From Cyanobacterium aponinum PCC 10605 (lineage in GTDB: Bacteria; Cyanobacteriota; Cyanobacteriia; Cyanobacteriales; Cyanobacteriaceae): a stretch of DNA of 64,000 nucleotides. Positions 18,149-26,606 of the stretch are shown piece after piece; the first letter of the stretch is position 1; every line of letters begins with the position of its first letter. The notes under the pieces were generated by a model. It did no database searches, was not told the DNA's origin, and saw only the letters and a list, made by a program, of their open reading frames with translations. The DNA is taken from NCBI RefSeq assembly GCF_000317675.1, contig NC_019776.1:3906001-3970000 (forward strand). The letters run 5' to 3'. A program made the position numbers and the translations under genes.

Positions 18149-18697
18149 TTATCTATGGTCTCTGGGATTGTCTTGATTTCCTGTTTGTAATTTATTTGCT
18201 GGGTTAAAGGCGGAAATATTGCCCCTAGAGTTGGCATAAGGTAAGGGTTGATGGTTTAATAATGCTTGTAAATTTTCTTCAAAGATGGTTAAAGGTTGTT
18301 CTCCAATGGTATCTGCGATCGCATCTCCGTTTTCATTAAAAAATACAAAGTGAGGAATACCGTCAACGCCATAGTTAAGAATTTCGGGTAGCCATTTGCT
18401 ATTATCCACATTGAGCATGACAAAATTGATTTTATCCTCAAAATTTTCTTTGAGTTGGGCTAAGTCTCCAGCCATCGCCTGACAACTGGTACACCAATTG
18501 GCATAAAATTCCACTAAGCTAGGTTTACCGTTATTTAAGGCAATATCTAAGTTGGTTGCTTTTTGAGCTTGGGCTTCAAGGGATTGACTACTTACTTTTG
18601 TTTGTGATGCAAAGACTAAAGTAATGGCGAGTGCGATCGCAACTAAAGCAATTACAAGATTACGAATTTTGTTAACAGTATTAGGGCTATCAGTCAT
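18149..18697 (-). CDS. Membrane-anchored thioredoxin-like protein (TxlA/HCF164 type)
   Basis: A 182-residue protein with one N-terminal transmembrane helix (about 12-30) and a thioredoxin domain. The redox motif is WCTSC (near 67-71) within LVEFYANWCTSCQAMAGDL, followed by NFVMLNVDNSKW and the cis-Pro loop VDGIPHFVFF. Cyanobacterial TxlA and plastid HCF164 share this layout and move reducing power across the thylakoid membrane for cytochrome assembly. That role is inferred from the family. The gene stands alone. Confidence 0.85.
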   Translation of the reverse strand: MTDSPNTVNKIRNLVIALVAIALAITLVFASQTKVSSQSLEAQAQKATNLDIALNNGKPSLVEFYANWCTSCQAMAGDLAQLKENFEDKINFVMLNVDNSKWLPEILNYGVDGIPHFVFFNENGDAIADTIGEQPLTIFEENLQALLNHQPLPYANSRGNISAFNPANKLQTGNQDNPRDHR

Positions 18698-18870
18698 GGT
18701 TTTAGTTTAATCAATTCATTTATTTAGTTTTCATCTATTATCCGTTAGTAGATTAGATCCAACAACCAAAGATAAAAATTACTCGGGCGGAGTTTGAGCT
18801 AAAATAAAACTCGCAATTAATTTTGTTCATCAAAGGCAAATATCAATTTTATTGGTGACATTGAGGAGTA

Positions 18871-19503
18871 ATGTTAGATTTCCCCCCTCTGGGCAAACAA
18901 AAGCCCCCCAAAATTTTCCATAAACCCTATTTGACATTTTCTTTTTTTTTGATTATTGGGTTAACTTTCGGATTGGTTAATCCTCTGGGATTGTCAAAAA
19001 ATCAGTCTTTACAAGCTCAAACTATTCCCGTAAGAGCATCTTGGCGACAAGCATCTTTTCCCGTCGAAAATTTTCAGGCTTATACTTCTGGTTTTGGCTA
19101 TCGTATTCACCCTGTCACTGGACAAAGACAATTTCACGGTGGTTTAGATTTAGCCGCTCCTCTAGGAAGTTATGTTCGTAGTTGGTGGGGAGGGCAAATT
19201 ATTCACTTATCCGATCATACTGCTTGTGGTACGATGATTAAAATTCGCTCCGGTAATTGGACTCATGTTTATTGTCACTTAATGGGCAGTGTGGAAAAAA
19301 CTTCTCAAGGATTAGTCTTGCTTGATCGTTCTGGAGGTATTATTCTTCGACAAGGGCAAAATGTCCCTTCTGGGGCAAGAATTGGTAGAGTTGGCATGAC
19401 AGGAAGAACCACAGGCCCTCATTTACATTGGGAATTAAGATATAAGGGCGATCGCATTGATCCCGCCGATATTCTTAGACAAATGTTTGCTCAAAGAACC
19501 TAA
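18871..19503 (+). CDS. M23 family peptidase (LytM-type endopeptidase)
   Basis: A 210-residue exported zinc peptidase. A hydrophobic N-terminal segment (about 25-45) ends before LQAQT, consistent with a signal peptide or membrane anchor. The catalytic domain has GFGYRIHPVTGQRQFHGGLDLAAPLG, giving the first His and Asp ligands near 90-97, and TGPHLHWELR, giving the HxH motif near 188-190. These enzymes cleave peptidoglycan cross-bridges or activate amidases. All expected zinc ligands are present, so it should be active. Confidence 0.9.
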   Translation: MLDFPPLGKQKPPKIFHKPYLTFSFFLIIGLTFGLVNPLGLSKNQSLQAQTIPVRASWRQASFPVENFQAYTSGFGYRIHPVTGQRQFHGGLDLAAPLGSYVRSWWGGQIIHLSDHTACGTMIKIRSGNWTHVYCHLMGSVEKTSQGLVLLDRSGGIILRQGQNVPSGARIGRVGMTGRTTGPHLHWELRYKGDRIDPADILRQMFAQRT

Positions 19504-19658
19504 AATATACGGCTCTATTACTTTGAGTATGTAAATTATTTGTTAACCTCAGTTTGGTTCAAGAATATCTGATAAGGTTAGGTGTGAGGTGTCAGGTTGC
19601 AGGTTGCAGGTGTTAGGGTGATGAGGAGAGAGGGTTTTGGGGTGGTAGGGGTTTTTAG
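19504..19658. repeat. Repeat cluster downstream of the M23 peptidase
   Basis: Holds a GGCTCTATTACTTTGAGTAT left-end fragment of the MITE-like family (about 19510), an inverted copy of the unit ending CGATATTCTTAAACCGAACTG (about 19545-19582; see 27712, 55074, 61853), and CAGGTNN heptamers (about 19588-19612). No gene. Confidence 0.65.
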
Positions 19659-19678
19659 CAAGGGGCTTAAGCCCCTTG
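19659..19678. repeat. 20-bp perfect palindrome
   Basis: CAAGGGGCTTAAGCCCCTTG is its own reverse complement. It could form a GC-rich hairpin but lacks a following T-run on the plus strand, so it is not called a terminator. A single copy was seen in this window. Confidence 0.85.
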
Positions 19679-19686
19679 TTTAAGTC

Positions 19687-19783
19687 AGTTCGGGTTAAGG
19701 CAATTTTATCGTTATTTCTAAGAAGAAGCTATAAGGTTTTCTGACTACGAGTTGGGATGCTTTCAGCTTATCCAAAACTCAGG
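19687..19783 (+). repeat. About 97-bp dispersed repeat, copy 1
   Basis: Starts AGTTCGGGTTAAGGCAATTT and ends TTTCAGCTTATCCAAAACTC. A closely similar copy in the same orientation lies at 57877-57971, with small differences around a central short hairpin (CTCCGACTAGGAG in that copy). No ORF. The MITE-like element copy B begins within 2 bp of its end. Confidence 0.75.
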
Positions 19784-19784
19784 C

Positions 19785-19935
19785 TAGTTAGGGTAGGCAA
19801 GAGTCAAGAGTCAATAGGGGATTATTAAATAATAATTTATAAACTTTTAGTTTTTATTTTACTATAAAACACTATTCAATAAAAGTTATAGAAGTCCTGT
19901 TTCTCTTAATCTATCATAACCACACTCTGAAGAGC
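19785..19935 (+). mobile_element. MITE-like element, copy B (left end truncated)
   Basis: Matches copy A from TAGTTAGGGTAGGCAAGAG through CACACTCTGAAGAGC but lacks the first 30-35 bp including the GGCTCT end. The truncated end joins the 97-bp repeat directly. This suggests nested insertion or recombination between repeat families. Confidence 0.65.
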
Positions 19936-19988
19936 TAAATATACTAATTTACTTATTCTAAATAAATCTAAAAAGAACAAAAAAACTA

Positions 19989-20017
19989 TTGACATAAAAA
20001 TAGAATTTTGTTATAAT
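19989..20017 (+). promoter_or_regulatory. Perfect sigma-70-type promoter
   Basis: TTGACA at 19989-19994 and TATAAT at 20012-20017 are separated by exactly 17 bp. Both hexamers match the consensus without a mismatch, which is rare. Transcription would start near 20024, about 15 nt before a hairpin, and no start codon follows. Confidence 0.7.
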
Positions 20018-20023
20018 TTACTT

Positions 20024-20090
20024 ATAAAAAGATAGCCACCCTTTTCTTGACCCGTAGCGGTCGGGGAGGGGTGGCTCTTGTCTTTTTTTT
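20024..20090 (+). ncRNA. Candidate small RNA (about 67 nt) ending in a strong terminator hairpin
   Basis: From the predicted start near 20024 the sequence reaches AGCCACCC (20034-20041), which pairs with GGGTGGCT (20069-20076), with an internal GACC/GGTC stem-loop between them, then eight T at 20083-20090. There is no ATG. The consensus promoter and terminator only about 70 bp apart suggest a short structured transcript. Alternatively the hairpin is simply a bidirectional terminator for the convergent crr6-like gene at 20101, since a T-run also follows it on the minus strand (complement of the AAAAA at 20026-20030). I could not match it to a named RNA family. Confidence 0.45.
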
Positions 20091-20100
20091 GATCGGTTAT

Positions 20101-20574
20101 TTATAGTAATTCAAACAAATAATCATCTAAGTCATAACCAAAAATTTGCGTCATCGCTTTGAGGCGAGAATTGGTTTTGATACCTTGTTGTTTTAACCAA
20201 CGATGTAGGACAAAAGTTTTTTGCATTATCCAAATATCAAGGGCTTCCTGATTATATTGTATTCCCTCACTACGATTAAACTGGTGAGGTACTAACATCG
20301 CTACATAACGAGCTAATTCTCCCTCTCTCCAATTAAGACAAAAAGGCAACCATGGATAAAGACTATCTAAAGCAATAAACCACAATCTTATTTCTGAAAT
20401 TTCTGATAATTCACGAGGATCAGTTTCCTCACGGGCATAATCAATTTGAAATGTGATTTCTTGTTCTAAATTAAGAATTTCAGAAGATTTATCAAATTTT
20501 TCAATCACATTAATAACGGGGGATAAATCTAATTGGTGAATTTGAGTTTGATTAATTTTAATAACAGTAGTCAT
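20101..20574 (-). CDS. CRR6-like NDH-1 assembly factor (DUF1817)
   Basis: A 157-residue soluble protein matching cyanobacterial CRR6 proteins, including IDYAREETDPRELSEISEIRLWFI (residues about 48-71), PWLPFCLNWREGELARYVAMLVPHQF (about 77-103) and a C-terminal GYDLDDYLFELL. In plants CRR6 helps mature NdhI during assembly of the NDH complex. A similar role in the cyanobacterial NDH-1 complex is inferred. It is convergent with the small transcript at 20024 and divergent from the HAD gene. Confidence 0.8.
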   Translation of the reverse strand: MTTVIKINQTQIHQLDLSPVINVIEKFDKSSEILNLEQEITFQIDYAREETDPRELSEISEIRLWFIALDSLYPWLPFCLNWREGELARYVAMLVPHQFNRSEGIQYNQEALDIWIMQKTFVLHRWLKQQGIKTNSRLKAMTQIFGYDLDDYLFELL

Positions 20575-20648
20575 AAAAAATTGACAGATTTTTAATTAAT
20601 AATTATCGTATAAATAATAAAACTTATAGTTTTTTTGAACAGAATGAA

Positions 20649-21416
20649 ATGAAAGTATTAGTAAGTGATTTTGATGGTGTGATTTGTAATGGATTATTAG
20701 AATATTTTTATTCTAGTAAATTAGTTTATCAGAAAATTTGGCAAACAAGAGAAATTAATTGGCAATTATTACAGGAAAAATTTAATATTTTACGTCCTGT
20801 AGTAGAAACAGGCTGGGAAATGCCTTTACTTTTAAGAGTTTTAATTGACGATAGAAAAACTGTCGATAATATTTTAAATCATTGGCAAACAGTTAGAGAA
20901 AAAGCTATAAAAACCATAGAAAAAGAAGGAATAACTATTAAAAATCTGACAAAAACCTTGGATGAAGTGCGACAAAAACAAATTGAAGAAAATTTGCAAA
21001 ATTGGCTTAATCTACATAGTTTTTATGAGGGCATCATTCCACATATAAAGAAGTTAATCAACGAGGGTATCAAAATATATATTGTTACTACTAAATCTGA
21101 AAAATTTACCAGACAATTATTAGAAAAGCAGGAAATATTTTTACCGTCAGTAGCGATTATTGGTAAAGAAGCAAAATGTCCTAAATATGAAACTATACGC
21201 TCTATTATTGATACTGAAAAAGTTAATCCTCAAGAAGTTTGTTTTATTGAAGATAGACTAGAAGCCCTAGAATTAGTTTATCAACAATCTGATTTACAAG
21301 GTGTAAAATTATTTTTAGCCAGTTGGGGTTATAACACCGATTATGTTAGAAATAAAGCCAAAAATTTATCTCATATTCAGTTATTATCTTTAGATAATTG
21401 GCGTAATCTAAGATAA
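20649..21416 (+). CDS. HAD-superfamily hydrolase
   Basis: A 255-residue haloacid-dehalogenase-fold protein. Motif I is VSDFDGVICNG (residues 5-15, nucleophile Asp7), motif II is IYIVTTKSEKFTRQLLEKQ near 138-156 with the Thr, and motif III/IV is the acidic VCFIEDRLEALELV near 197-210. A helical cap of about 100 residues sits between motif I and II. It is a phosphatase or phosphohydrolase of unknown substrate. It is divergent from crr6 and alone in its transcription unit. Confidence 0.82.
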   Translation: MKVLVSDFDGVICNGLLEYFYSSKLVYQKIWQTREINWQLLQEKFNILRPVVETGWEMPLLLRVLIDDRKTVDNILNHWQTVREKAIKTIEKEGITIKNLTKTLDEVRQKQIEENLQNWLNLHSFYEGIIPHIKKLINEGIKIYIVTTKSEKFTRQLLEKQEIFLPSVAIIGKEAKCPKYETIRSIIDTEKVNPQEVCFIEDRLEALELVYQQSDLQGVKLFLASWGYNTDYVRNKAKNLSHIQLLSLDNWRNLR

Positions 21417-21554
21417 TTTAATTTATATAGCACTCCTAAATTATTTGTATTAATCATAAAAAAATATAAAAAATACTATCCTCTTTACTTTTTTTGACAA
21501 GATAATTAAGACCAATCAAGTAGAATTTTCATAAATAATAATTCTCAGTTTTTA

Positions 21555-23921
21555 TTAAAATTTTATCGAGTTTGGTGATAGGCTAAACAATATTTGTCCC
21601 AATGCTAAACCTCCATCATTAGTAGGCACTTTTTTTGAGTAGTAAACTTGAAAATTATTTTTTCTTAAACTATGAATGGTATTCTCTAAGAGATATTTAT
21701 TTTGAAAACAACCTCCTGCTAAAACAATATTTTTGAGTCTAACTTTTTCCGCAACAGTTGATATAACTTTAACTAAAGTTTGATGAAATTTTACGGAAAT
21801 ATTATTGATTGATTGATTCTCAAGATATTCTTTAACAATATTTTTAACGATACTTTCCCAATAAATATAATTACATTGATCTGCATTATATTGCCAACTA
21901 AAAGGATAAGTTTCTGTGGTTATGATGTCATTAGTTAAATATTCTAATGCCATTGCGGCTTGTCCTTCAAATGTTATTATTTCTTTCGGTTTTAATAAGC
22001 AGGAAATGCCATCAAATAAACGTCCTACACTAGATGTTAACGGGCTATTTATTTGCTTTGCTAACATTTTTTTTAATATGGCTAATTCTTGAGAGCAAAA
22101 ATATTGATTGATTTTTAATTTATTAATTATAGTGTCTAAGTTATTTTCTGCTTTAAATGTTTGAGATAATAAGGCTAGTGTAATTCTTTTTGGCTCAATT
22201 ATTGCTCTTTCTCCTCCTAATAATGGAAAGGGTGAAAATGTTGCAATCCTTTGAATTTTTTCTTCTGTAATTAAAAAAAACTCTCCTCCCCAAATAGTTT
22301 TATCTAAGCCATATCCCGTGCCATCCCATGCTATTGCTAATAAGGGTAAATTTAAGTTATGTTCAGCAATAACACTATAAATATGGGCAATATGATGTTG
22401 TACTTTTACTAGAGAAATTGAGTTTTTTCTATCTTCATTTTTACTGAGTTTTCCTTCTTTATGGAATTTGTCAATAATTGTTTCTGCGTATTTAGTTGAG
22501 TAATAATCTGGATGCAAATCACACGTTATTAAGTCTGGTTTAATTTGATAAATATTGTTTAACTTTTTGGTAGTATTATCTAATAATTCTTCATTTTCTA
22601 GGTTATCTAAATTACCTAAATATTGGCTGAGAAAAACTTTATTATCTATTTTAAGTGCGATCGCACTTTTTAAGTGACCTCCTAATGCTAAAATATTTTT
22701 ATCACGGGCTATATTTTGATTTTTGAGAGTAATAGATAAGGGAGCATAACCTCTGGCACAACGAAGAATAATGACTTGATTGTCAATAACTCTGACAATA
22801 GAATCATCTATGGGAGAAAAAATAGGGCGATTGTGAACTAAAAAATAATCGGTAATAGAATTTAATTTAACTAAAGCCTCTGTTTCGTCAATACAAATAG
22901 GCTCACTGTGACGATTTCCGCTAGTAGCAACAATAGGAAAATTTAATTCTGCTAGTAATAAATGATGCAAAGGCGTATAGGGCAACATTATACCTAAATA
23001 AGGGTTATTAGGGGCAATTTCTGAACAAATCAAACTAAGACTATTTTCTTTTTTTCTTCTTAGTAAAACAATGGGAGAAGCCGAAGATAATAATATTTTT
23101 TTTTCTAGGGAAGAAACATAACAATCTTGAGTAATTTTATCCAAATTAGGATACATTAAAGCAAAGGGTTTATCAGGTCTATTTTTTAATTGTCTTAATT
23201 TATTTACCGCTAATTTATTCCTAGAATCAATGACTAAATGAAATCCTCCTAAGCCCTTAATTGCTAAAATTTTACCTTGTTTTATTAACTCACAAGTTGT
23301 CTGCAAGGCTTGATCAAATTTAGCTAGTATTTCTCCTTTTTGATTCCATAATTCTAAATGGGGACCACACTTTTCACAAGCATTGGGTTGAGCATGAAAA
23401 CGTCTATCAAGGGGATTTTTATACTCTTTCTCACATTCTTCACACATCTCAAATTTACTCATCGTTGTAAAGATGCGATCATATGGTATTTTTTTTATTA
23501 TAGAGTAGCGACAACCACAATTAGTACAGTTAATAAAAGGATAGCGATAACGACGATTTTGACAATCAAATAACTCTTTTATGCAATCATTACAAGTACT
23601 TAAATCTGGTAAAATACTTGCAGAAATAGGTTTATTTTCTTTTTGAGAATCTCTAATGATAAATGACTTATAGCCAACAAAATTTAAAGAACTAATGACT
23701 AAGTTTTCAATATAGGATTGTTGAGGTTTTTCTTGTTTAATTTTAGCAATAAATAAATTAAGTGTTTCGGGGCTACACTCTATTTGAATTGTCACTCCTT
23801 CAGAGGAATTATTTATCCAGCCGTTAATATTTAATTTATGTGCCAACTGATAAATAAAAGGGCGAAATCCTATTCCTTGCACTAAACCGTTTATTTTGAT
23901 TTCATATCTACTTAAACTCAT
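21555..23921 (-). CDS. hypF: Hydrogenase maturation carbamoyltransferase
   Basis: Makes the carbamoyl group used for the CN ligands of the [NiFe] hydrogenase active site and delivers it to HypE; 788 residues. Domains: acylphosphatase-like (about 4-88, with LVQGIGFRPFIYQLA), two zinc fingers (CNDC..CTNCGC and CEEC..CEKCG, about 105-190), a YrdC-like domain with KGLGGFHLV and ATSGNRHSEPI (about 195-380), and a Kae1-like C-terminal domain with VQHHIAHIYSV, AWDGTGYG and LAGGCFQNKYLLE (near 745). The ATG at 23921 is preferred over a TTG at 23942. It is separated from hypB by about 520 bp of repeat DNA. Confidence 0.95.
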   Translation of the reverse strand: MSLSRYEIKINGLVQGIGFRPFIYQLAHKLNINGWINNSSEGVTIQIECSPETLNLFIAKIKQEKPQQSYIENLVISSLNFVGYKSFIIRDSQKENKPISASILPDLSTCNDCIKELFDCQNRRYRYPFINCTNCGCRYSIIKKIPYDRIFTTMSKFEMCEECEKEYKNPLDRRFHAQPNACEKCGPHLELWNQKGEILAKFDQALQTTCELIKQGKILAIKGLGGFHLVIDSRNKLAVNKLRQLKNRPDKPFALMYPNLDKITQDCYVSSLEKKILLSSASPIVLLRRKKENSLSLICSEIAPNNPYLGIMLPYTPLHHLLLAELNFPIVATSGNRHSEPICIDETEALVKLNSITDYFLVHNRPIFSPIDDSIVRVIDNQVIILRCARGYAPLSITLKNQNIARDKNILALGGHLKSAIALKIDNKVFLSQYLGNLDNLENEELLDNTTKKLNNIYQIKPDLITCDLHPDYYSTKYAETIIDKFHKEGKLSKNEDRKNSISLVKVQHHIAHIYSVIAEHNLNLPLLAIAWDGTGYGLDKTIWGGEFFLITEEKIQRIATFSPFPLLGGERAIIEPKRITLALLSQTFKAENNLDTIINKLKINQYFCSQELAILKKMLAKQINSPLTSSVGRLFDGISCLLKPKEIITFEGQAAMALEYLTNDIITTETYPFSWQYNADQCNYIYWESIVKNIVKEYLENQSINNISVKFHQTLVKVISTVAEKVRLKNIVLAGGCFQNKYLLENTIHSLRKNNFQVYYSKKVPTNDGGLALGQILFSLSPNSIKF

Positions 23922-24259
23922 ACATAAAAGATTTAATCTCAAGTTGGGGCTAGTTTCAGGGGCGTTGGTAAATTAAGCTATGATTTTTAGTTTAGATTGG
24001 GAATAGATAAGGGCAATGGTATTGGATTAATTTTAAAATATATAATCTATTTTGCCTAAGCATTTAATAATATTTTCACTGTAGATATTTGTATTAATTT
24101 AAGAATGTTTCCCATGTTTCATGTCACAATTAAGCAACCACAGATTTTGATACATATTTTATTCTAAATTTTTGATGAAAATAGCCATCAATTTAATTTC
24201 TCGAATATTTTTCTAATTAAATAAATCTACTCACAAATTAAACATTTATCTAAATTTAT
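23922..24259. repeat. Intergenic region with a GCTATGATTTTTAGTTTA-type repeat
   Basis: Contains GGCGTTGGTAAATTAAGCTATGATTTTTAG (split across about 23960-23990), a unit also found at about 25662-25695 and 31373-31405, followed by AT-rich DNA without an ORF. Two of the three copies flank hyp genes. Confidence 0.55.
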
Positions 24260-24433
24260 GGTTCTTCAGAGTGTGATTATGATAAATTAAGAAAAACAGG
24301 ACTTCCATAACCTTTATTGAATAGTGTTTATAGTAAAATAAAAAATAAAAGTTTATAAATTATTATTTAATAATCCCCTATTGCGTGTTGCCTACCCTAA
24401 TTAATAATTTACACAACGAGAAGTGATAGAGCC
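24260..24433 (-). mobile_element. MITE-like element, copy C (inverted)
   Basis: On the minus strand it runs from GGCTCTATCACTTCTCG to CACACTCTGAAGAACC and matches copy A along almost its full length, with a shorter central part (the GGCAAGAG repeats are reduced). It lies 8 bp beyond the hypB stop codon and separates hypB from hypF. Confidence 0.65.
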
Positions 24434-24440
24434 AAATTTA

Positions 24441-25181
24441 TTAAATAAACGTAGTTTTTATTGTGCTTATTTGATGTAAATAATGATACCAATTATTCAT
24501 TCCATTACCCTTGCGGGAAGATACCATAAAAATTTTAGCTTGAGGGGCGATTTGATGAATATTTTTAAGGGCTAATTTTTGGTTAAATTCTACAGCTTCT
24601 GCTATATCTATTTTGTTAATAATTACCACGTCAGCACTTTTAAATAAGGTGGGATATTTTAAGGGTTTATCTTCTCCTTCTGTTACAGATAATAAGGCAA
24701 TTCTTTTATTTTCTCCTAAATCATAAGCGGAAGGGCAAACTAAGTTACCTACATTTTCAATCATCAATAATTGACAATTATCTAAATTAATTTCTTTTAA
24801 GGCTTGACGAATCATTTCTGCTTCTAAATGACATATATTACCTGTGGTAATTTGCACAACTTGGGCAGAAGTTTGTTTTAATCTTTGGGCATCATTATCG
24901 GTTGCTAAATCTCCCACTATAACGGCACTTTTATAAATATCTTTTAAATCGGTTAAAGTTTTTTGAATAAAAGTTGTTTTTCCTGAACCCGGGGAGGACA
25001 AAATATTTAAAGTATAGATATTTTTCTGTTTAAATAAATCTCGACAATGGTTAGCGATATGATTATTTTTTGAAAGAATATCTTGATGAATATTTAAGGT
25101 TTTTAATTGATGTTGATATTCAATTTTATGATTAATTTTAACTATATCAGGAGTGACACTACATCCGCAATCAGTACACAT
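24441..25181 (-). CDS. hypB: Hydrogenase/urease nickel incorporation GTPase HypB
   Basis: GTPase that inserts nickel into the hydrogenase large subunit with HypA; 246 residues. The N-terminal high-affinity metal motif MCTDCGCS is at 1-8. The P-loop SSPGSGKTT lies near 62-70, Switch and ENVGNLVCPS metal-site region near 143-152, and the guanine-specificity motif NKID near 190. There is no His-rich linker, so nickel storage is unlikely. The ATG at 25181 is chosen over a TTG at 25190 because family members begin MCxxCGC. It follows hypA by about 90 bp. Confidence 0.95.
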   Translation of the reverse strand: MCTDCGCSVTPDIVKINHKIEYQHQLKTLNIHQDILSKNNHIANHCRDLFKQKNIYTLNILSSPGSGKTTFIQKTLTDLKDIYKSAVIVGDLATDNDAQRLKQTSAQVVQITTGNICHLEAEMIRQALKEINLDNCQLLMIENVGNLVCPSAYDLGENKRIALLSVTEGEDKPLKYPTLFKSADVVIINKIDIAEAVEFNQKLALKNIHQIAPQAKIFMVSSRKGNGMNNWYHYLHQISTIKTTFI

Positions 25182-25268
25182 ATTAGTCAAAATTTATTTA
25201 GGTTAACTATAATTTTATTCTATCTATAAAATTAGATATTTGATGTTAAAAAATATTGAGTATTTAAT

Positions 25269-25616
25269 TTAATTTTCTATTTCTAATGAACTTAATTGTA
25301 TTTCTTTACCTTGTAAAATGTGATGGCTTAATTGATGACAGAAAGGACATTCAAAAATATATTGAATAGGAGGATAAAATTTGTCTTCGCAAGATTGACA
25401 ATAACAACAAACAGGGATATTTTCGATTTTTAAAATTGCATTTTCAGCAATGGTATTTTTAGTAATCACATCAAAAGCAAATTCTAGTGCCGAAGGAATC
25501 ACCCCAGATAATTCTCCTATTTTCAGGGAAATCTGTTTAATACTTTTTGCCTTTTCTCGCTTTGCGTAATTAATTGCGATTTCGAGGGTAGATTCCATAA
25601 TACTTAATTCGTGCAT
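25269..25616 (-). CDS. hypA: Hydrogenase nickel insertion protein HypA
   Basis: A 115-residue nickel metallochaperone. The N-terminal MHELSIM supplies the nickel site (His2). Two pairs of cysteines in CCYCQSCEDKF (about 70-80) and ECPFCHQLS form the structural zinc site. It delivers nickel to HypB during [NiFe] hydrogenase maturation. First gene of the hypA-hypB-(repeat)-hypF row on the minus strand; hypC, D and E are not in the window. Confidence 0.95.
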   Translation of the reverse strand: MHELSIMESTLEIAINYAKREKAKSIKQISLKIGELSGVIPSALEFAFDVITKNTIAENAILKIENIPVCCYCQSCEDKFYPPIQYIFECPFCHQLSHHILQGKEIQLSSLEIEN

Positions 25617-25661
25617 AGTTTTAGTATGGCAGTGAATAACTAATTTCGTTGAAAATTTCGG

Positions 25662-25745
25662 CGTTGGTGAATCAAGCTATGATTTTTCGTTTAATTTGGG
25701 AATGGGGAATAAGCACTCTGGCAGTGGTAATAATATATTGCATTA
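25662..25745. repeat. Dispersed repeat upstream of hypA
   Basis: Begins GGCGTTGGTGAATCAAGCTA and continues through GGGGAATAAGCACTCTGGCA. Its first half matches 23960-23990 and 31373-31405, and its second half resembles about 16924-16946. It lies just upstream of the hypA start and may carry or disturb promoter elements. Confidence 0.55.
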
Positions 25746-25841
25746 CCGAAATAGTTTAACCATATTTTATATCATAATTGCGCAACCTCAACGTTTCTTG
25801 CTCTTACCTCCAACATATCGCCTATTCTGAGGGGAAAGATT

Positions 25842-26216
25842 TTAAGATTTATCATAATTTTTCCATGTCTGAAAACCTGTTTTTAAGCCAATCCAAAAAC
25901 TTTTACTTTTTGTTTGCGCACTTTCTACTTGTTTTTTGGCATTAATGAGGGTGCGATCGACCTTTTGTACTGCTCCAGAAGCACTTTTTACCCCTCCCTT
26001 CATTTCTTCGCTTAATTCTGTGATTTCTATATTGGTTACTCTAATGGCTTCTAAGGTATCGGGAAATTCTCTATTTAAAGTATCAAATAGTTTTTCTGCA
26101 CTACGAGCCGCTCTGCTTAATTCTTGTACTACTGGTATGAGTGCAATTAAGACGGCAGTTAAGCTAGTGGCTACAAGACAAAGGGATAAGCCAAGCCAGA
26201 ATAAGGGTTCATTCAT
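25842..26216 (-). CDS. DUF948-like membrane protein
   Basis: A 124-residue protein with one N-terminal transmembrane helix (about 6-30, GLSLCLVATSLTAVLIALIPVVQEL) followed by a predicted amphipathic helical region containing IRVTNIEITELSEEMKGGVKSASGAVQKVDRTL (about 59-91, heptad-like). That layout matches DUF948 proteins, which tether a coiled coil to the membrane; function is unknown. It is the third gene in a row with the thioesterase and YtxH-like genes. Confidence 0.65.
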   Translation of the reverse strand: MNEPLFWLGLSLCLVATSLTAVLIALIPVVQELSRAARSAEKLFDTLNREFPDTLEAIRVTNIEITELSEEMKGGVKSASGAVQKVDRTLINAKKQVESAQTKSKSFWIGLKTGFQTWKNYDKS

Positions 26217-26282
26217 GGGGTATTTTTTATTTGAGATGGAATGGTCGTATATTTGTTATACATTTTTGATGTCTTTATAGTT

Positions 26283-26576
26283 TTAATCATCTTTAAGGCG
26301 ACTTGCTTCAATACCAGCAGCGATCGCAACTTGTAGTCTTTCTAATGTGTTATGCCATTTTGTCATGACGGAAGAAGATAAGCGGAGAGTATTATTTTGC
26401 ATAGTGGATGATATATCCTCTGTCATTTCAGGTAAGGCTTGAGCCGTTTTAGCAATAATTTTACGATTTTCCTTGCCGGTTCGAGGAGTTAGTAATAGAG
26501 TGGCAATGGTACCGATACTGCTACCGAGTAGTAATCCGATTATAAAAGTCATGTTTTTTTCTTCTTGACTCATCAT
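26283..26576 (-). CDS. YtxH-like small membrane protein
   Basis: A 97-residue protein with an N-terminal glycine-rich transmembrane helix (FIIGLLLGSSIGTIATLLLTPRTGKENRK, about 11-39). The TPRTGKENR turn is a YtxH-family mark. The remainder is a predicted helix. It lies between the thioesterase and DUF948 genes, all on the minus strand with gaps of 30 and 66 bp, which suggests one operon. YtxH proteins are often stress-associated, but the function here is not known. Confidence 0.65.
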   Translation of the reverse strand: MMSQEEKNMTFIIGLLLGSSIGTIATLLLTPRTGKENRKIIAKTAQALPEMTEDISSTMQNNTLRLSSSVMTKWHNTLERLQVAIAAGIEASRLKDD

Positions 26577-26606
26577 TAACCCCTTTTGATAAATTAGACT
26601 GTATTT

